From assembly GCA_964412365.1 (NCBI GenBank), contig CAYPOI010000101.1, forward strand, positions 1 through 7,749: 7,749 bases of DNA, written 5' to 3'. Made by a program: the position numbers and the translations under genes. Below are positions 5,578-7,749 of the stretch, one piece after another; the first letter of the stretch is position 1, and each line of letters begins with the position of its first letter. The notes beneath the pieces were generated by a model that did not search any database, was not told the DNA's origin, and was given only the letters and a program-made list of their open reading frames with translations. Source of the stretch: CAMTWZ01 sp964412365. Its GTDB lineage: Bacteria; Bacteroidota; Rhodothermia; Balneolales; HLUCCA01.

Positions 5578-7749
5578 ATGCGCATTCTCTTTTCCTTCCT
5601 CCTTCTCGGCCTTCTACCCACCCTCCACGCCCAAACCGTATCCATCACCTTCGAGGTCGACATGCGTTTGGAAATCGAGACGGGCCGTTTCAATCCCGCT
5701 ACCAGAACGGTCGATATCGCCGGATCCTTTAACGGATGGGGATCCACGGGCCACCAGATGTCAGATGCCAACCAAGATTCGGTCTACGCCGTCACGATAG
5801 CCGGCTTCACACCCACCACCATCATCGCGTTCAAGTTCCGACAAAACGGAGTGTGGGACGGTTCCGAGGAATTCGCCGGCGGCGGACCCAATCGCAGTTA
5901 TACGGTCCCATCCACCAACTCCACCTATCGCCGCTGGTACAACGATCGTAGTCCTGCCAATACGCCACTGACGGCCGATTTCGGAACCTCGCGCACTCAC
6001 ATCCTTCCTGGCGGATCGGTCCGATTCACGGACGCGTCCGCAGGCAAACCCAGCACCTTCGCATGGACCTTCGAGGGCGGAACCCCGGCCACATCCACCC
6101 TTCGCGATCCGGTTGTGACCTATTCGGATGCGGGCACCTACGACGTGAGGCTCATCATCTCCGCAAGCGGAGGTCGCGCCGACACTCTCGATTCGCCAAA
6201 TCATATCCTCGTGAGTGAATCAGCTCCAGTGTCCACCCCAGGCTCCATCGAACGCGACTGGCGCGAAGACCTGTTCTATGAAATCTATGTTCGAAGCTTT
6301 TCCGATTCCGATGGCGACGGCGTGGGCGATTTCCGAGGCCTCACCTCCCGCCTCCCCTATCTCGAAGAACTCGGCATCACAGGCATCTGGCTGATGCCGA
6401 TGCATCCGTCACCCAGCGACCATGGCTACGACGTCACCGATTATCGGGGTGTGAACCCGCAATACGGCACGAAGGAGGACTTCAAACACTTTCTCGAAGC
6501 CGCCCAAGCGCGCGGCATCAAAGTGATTCTCGATTATGTGATGAACCACAGTTCGAACCAACATCCCTGGTTCGTTCAATCGGCCGCAAACAACCCGGTG
6601 TATCGCGACTTCTACCGATGGTCGGCCACGAAACCCACGTACCGCGGCCCTTGGGGACAAGAGGTATGGCACTCCCGCAACAATCAATTCTATTATGGTC
6701 TGTTTTGGAGCGGCATGCCAGATATTAATTTCGATCATGCTCCCGTGAAAGACTCGATCTTCGCGGCCGCACGCTACTGGTTGGAAGATGTGGGTGTGGA
6801 TGGATTTCGCCTCGACGCTGTCCTGTATTTGGATGAGGATGGAAGCACGCTTCAAAACACCCCCGAAACCTTCAACATCTTGCAAGAATTCAAGGCCGAG
6901 ACCGCATCCGCCAATCCGAATTCCTTTCTTGTGGGCGAAGCATGGACCCAATCCAGCATCATCAAGAATTATGTGTCGAATAACCGGCTCGATTACGCGT
7001 TCGAATTCGACCTTTCGTACCGAATCATCGCCGCGGCGCGAGATGGTCTGACATCCGATCTGGCTTCCCATCTGAACTTCATCACGTCGTTATATGGTCC
7101 TGGGAAATGGGGAACTTTCCTCACCAACCACGACCAAAACCGGGTAGGTAATGAACTTGAATTTGATCCGGGCAAATTGCGGGTCGCATCCCAACTGTTG
7201 CTCTCGGTTCCGGGCGTGCCCTATCTGTATTATGGCGAGGAAGTGGGGATGTCGGGTGTCAAACCGGACCCGGATATCCGCCTGCCATTGGATTGGGATG
7301 AAGTGGATGCGCAACGCGCCGATTCCGCATCCTTATGGTCGAATTACCGAAATCATATTGCCATCCGCCATCAGGATTCCTTCTATCGCTTGTCAGATTA
7401 CACGGCGTTTTCATCCGGTCCGCTGCTCACACAAGTTTTTTTGGATGAGGGACTCACCTCAAGCGGATTCATCATCACAAATGTGGGCACCGACACGCTT
7501 CTGGCCAGTCAGGCCGGCGTTGCGGCTTGGAATGAGATTTCCGTGACTCTGTCCGCCGCCACGCGCACCATCGAACGGACCACAAATGACACGCTCGTCA
7601 ACCCGACAGTCGCCACCCTCGGCGACGTGAACATCCCGCCTCATAGCAGCAAGATATGGGCCGTGGAATACACCACGACATCTATTGAAACGCGTCCTGG
7701 TGATTCAGAGCGTGGTGAAGCGTTTGAGCTATACCCCAATTATCCGAAC
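5578..7749 (+). CDS. Secreted GH13 alpha-amylase-family glycoside hydrolase with starch-binding-like and PKD domains (3' partial)
   Basis: The reading frame is open for 724 codons to the right edge with no stop. Residues 1-18 form a signal peptide ending LHA, with likely cleavage before Q19. Residues 19-124 form a beta-sandwich of CBM20/CBM48 type (GSFNGW at 49-54, then FKFRQNGVWD and GGGPNRSY). Residues 130-213 are a PKD domain (VRFTDAS, FAWTFEGGTPA, GTYDVRL). The GH13 barrel spans about 228-620: DSDGDGVGD calcium-type loop, region I DYVMNH (D319, N323, H324), region V MPDIN (380-384), nucleophile D413 in GFRLDA, acid/base E454 in VGEAW and D519 in TNHDQNR. All three catalytic acids are present. 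MPDIN is near the MPDLN signature of the intermediate oligo-1,6-glucosidase/neopullulanase group (GH13_36-like). A C-terminal beta domain (about 640-705) is followed by a linker and the start of a type IX sorting signal. It probably hydrolyses alpha-1,4-glucans outside the cell or on its surface. ATG 5578 is favoured because it gives an intact signal peptide. Confidence 0.93.
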   Translation, partial: MRILFSFLLLGLLPTLHAQTVSITFEVDMRLEIETGRFNPATRTVDIAGSFNGWGSTGHQMSDANQDSVYAVTIAGFTPTTIIAFKFRQNGVWDGSEEFAGGGPNRSYTVPSTNSTYRRWYNDRSPANTPLTADFGTSRTHILPGGSVRFTDASAGKPSTFAWTFEGGTPATSTLRDPVVTYSDAGTYDVRLIISASGGRADTLDSPNHILVSESAPVSTPGSIERDWREDLFYEIYVRSFSDSDGDGVGDFRGLTSRLPYLEELGITGIWLMPMHPSPSDHGYDVTDYRGVNPQYGTKEDFKHFLEAAQARGIKVILDYVMNHSSNQHPWFVQSAANNPVYRDFYRWSATKPTYRGPWGQEVWHSRNNQFYYGLFWSGMPDINFDHAPVKDSIFAAARYWLEDVGVDGFRLDAVLYLDEDGSTLQNTPETFNILQEFKAETASANPNSFLVGEAWTQSSIIKNYVSNNRLDYAFEFDLSYRIIAAARDGLTSDLASHLNFITSLYGPGKWGTFLTNHDQNRVGNELEFDPGKLRVASQLLLSVPGVPYLYYGEEVGMSGVKPDPDIRLPLDWDEVDAQRADSASLWSNYRNHIAIRHQDSFYRLSDYTAFSSGPLLTQVFLDEGLTSSGFIITNVGTDTLLASQAGVAAWNEISVTLSAATRTIERTTNDTLVNPTVATLGDVNIPPHSSKIWAVEYTTTSIETRPGDSERGEAFELYPNYPN
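7723..7749 (+). other. Start of a type IX secretion C-terminal sorting domain (cut by the window edge)
   Basis: The last nine codons read FELYPNYPN (amylase residues 716-724), after a Ser/Thr/Glu-rich linker. In T9SS cargo of Balneolota, Rhodothermota and Ignavibacteria the sorting domain often begins with 'L.xNYPNPFNPxTxI'. The visible part matches up to the window edge. About 70-80 more residues would be expected downstream. With the N-terminal signal peptide, this implies export through Sec and then the type IX system. Confidence 0.7.

Noticed and set aside
6409..7071. 220-codon open frame on the minus strand inside the amylase
   Set aside because: It lies entirely antisense to the GH13 catalytic barrel, whose motifs are intact, and its translation shows no recognisable domain. 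Long antisense frames are common opposite GC-rich codons.
1..7749. Search for tRNA, rRNA, riboswitch, CRISPR, IS element or toxin-antitoxin pair
   Set aside because: Nothing matching was seen; almost the whole window from 178 on is coding and the only gap above 50 nt is the 5' leader.

Overview
The window carries five consecutive same-strand genes (about 178 to the right edge) with very small gaps: a baeRF-type release-factor-like protein, a PPK2-family polyphosphate kinase, a CopB-type copper P-ATPase, an NAD(P)-binding SDR protein with a C-terminal DUF2867 domain, and a secreted GH13 alpha-amylase that runs off the right edge. No RNA gene, insertion sequence, CRISPR array or prophage feature is visible.

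Organism. The amylase has an N-terminal signal peptide, a PKD domain and, in its last visible codons, FELYPNYPN. This looks like the beginning of the 'NYPNPFNP' C-terminal sorting domain of type IX-secreted proteins, which is typical of the Bacteroidota-related phyla (Balneolota, Rhodothermota, Ignavibacteriota, Bacteroidota). The weak or absent Shine-Dalgarno sequences, the near-balanced to moderately GC-rich composition and the Bacteroidota-like PPK2 fit this. I would guess Balneolota or Rhodothermota, but the sequence does not settle the phylum.

Layout. Positions 1-177 hold a possible last 19 codons of an upstream gene (stop at 58-60), a small hairpin and an AT-rich leader with a perfect TATAAT. 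Positions 178-1994 hold the baeRF gene and PPK2 gene, which overlap by 4 nt or abut with a 5-nt gap depending on the PPK2 start. CopB follows 12 nt later (2007-4031). A 41-nt gap with a short hairpin precedes the SDR-DUF2867 gene (4073-5575), and the amylase starts 2 nt after its stop (5578 to edge).

How the genes may work together. The first three look like one transcription unit for stress: a ribosome-associated-fold protein, an enzyme that regenerates nucleoside di/triphosphates from polyphosphate, and a copper/silver export pump. The SDR-DUF2867 protein may belong to the same unit. The amylase is an extracellular starch or glycogen enzyme with no obvious functional link, and is higher in GC; it may be a separate unit that happens to lie close by. 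No copper-responsive regulator is present in the window.
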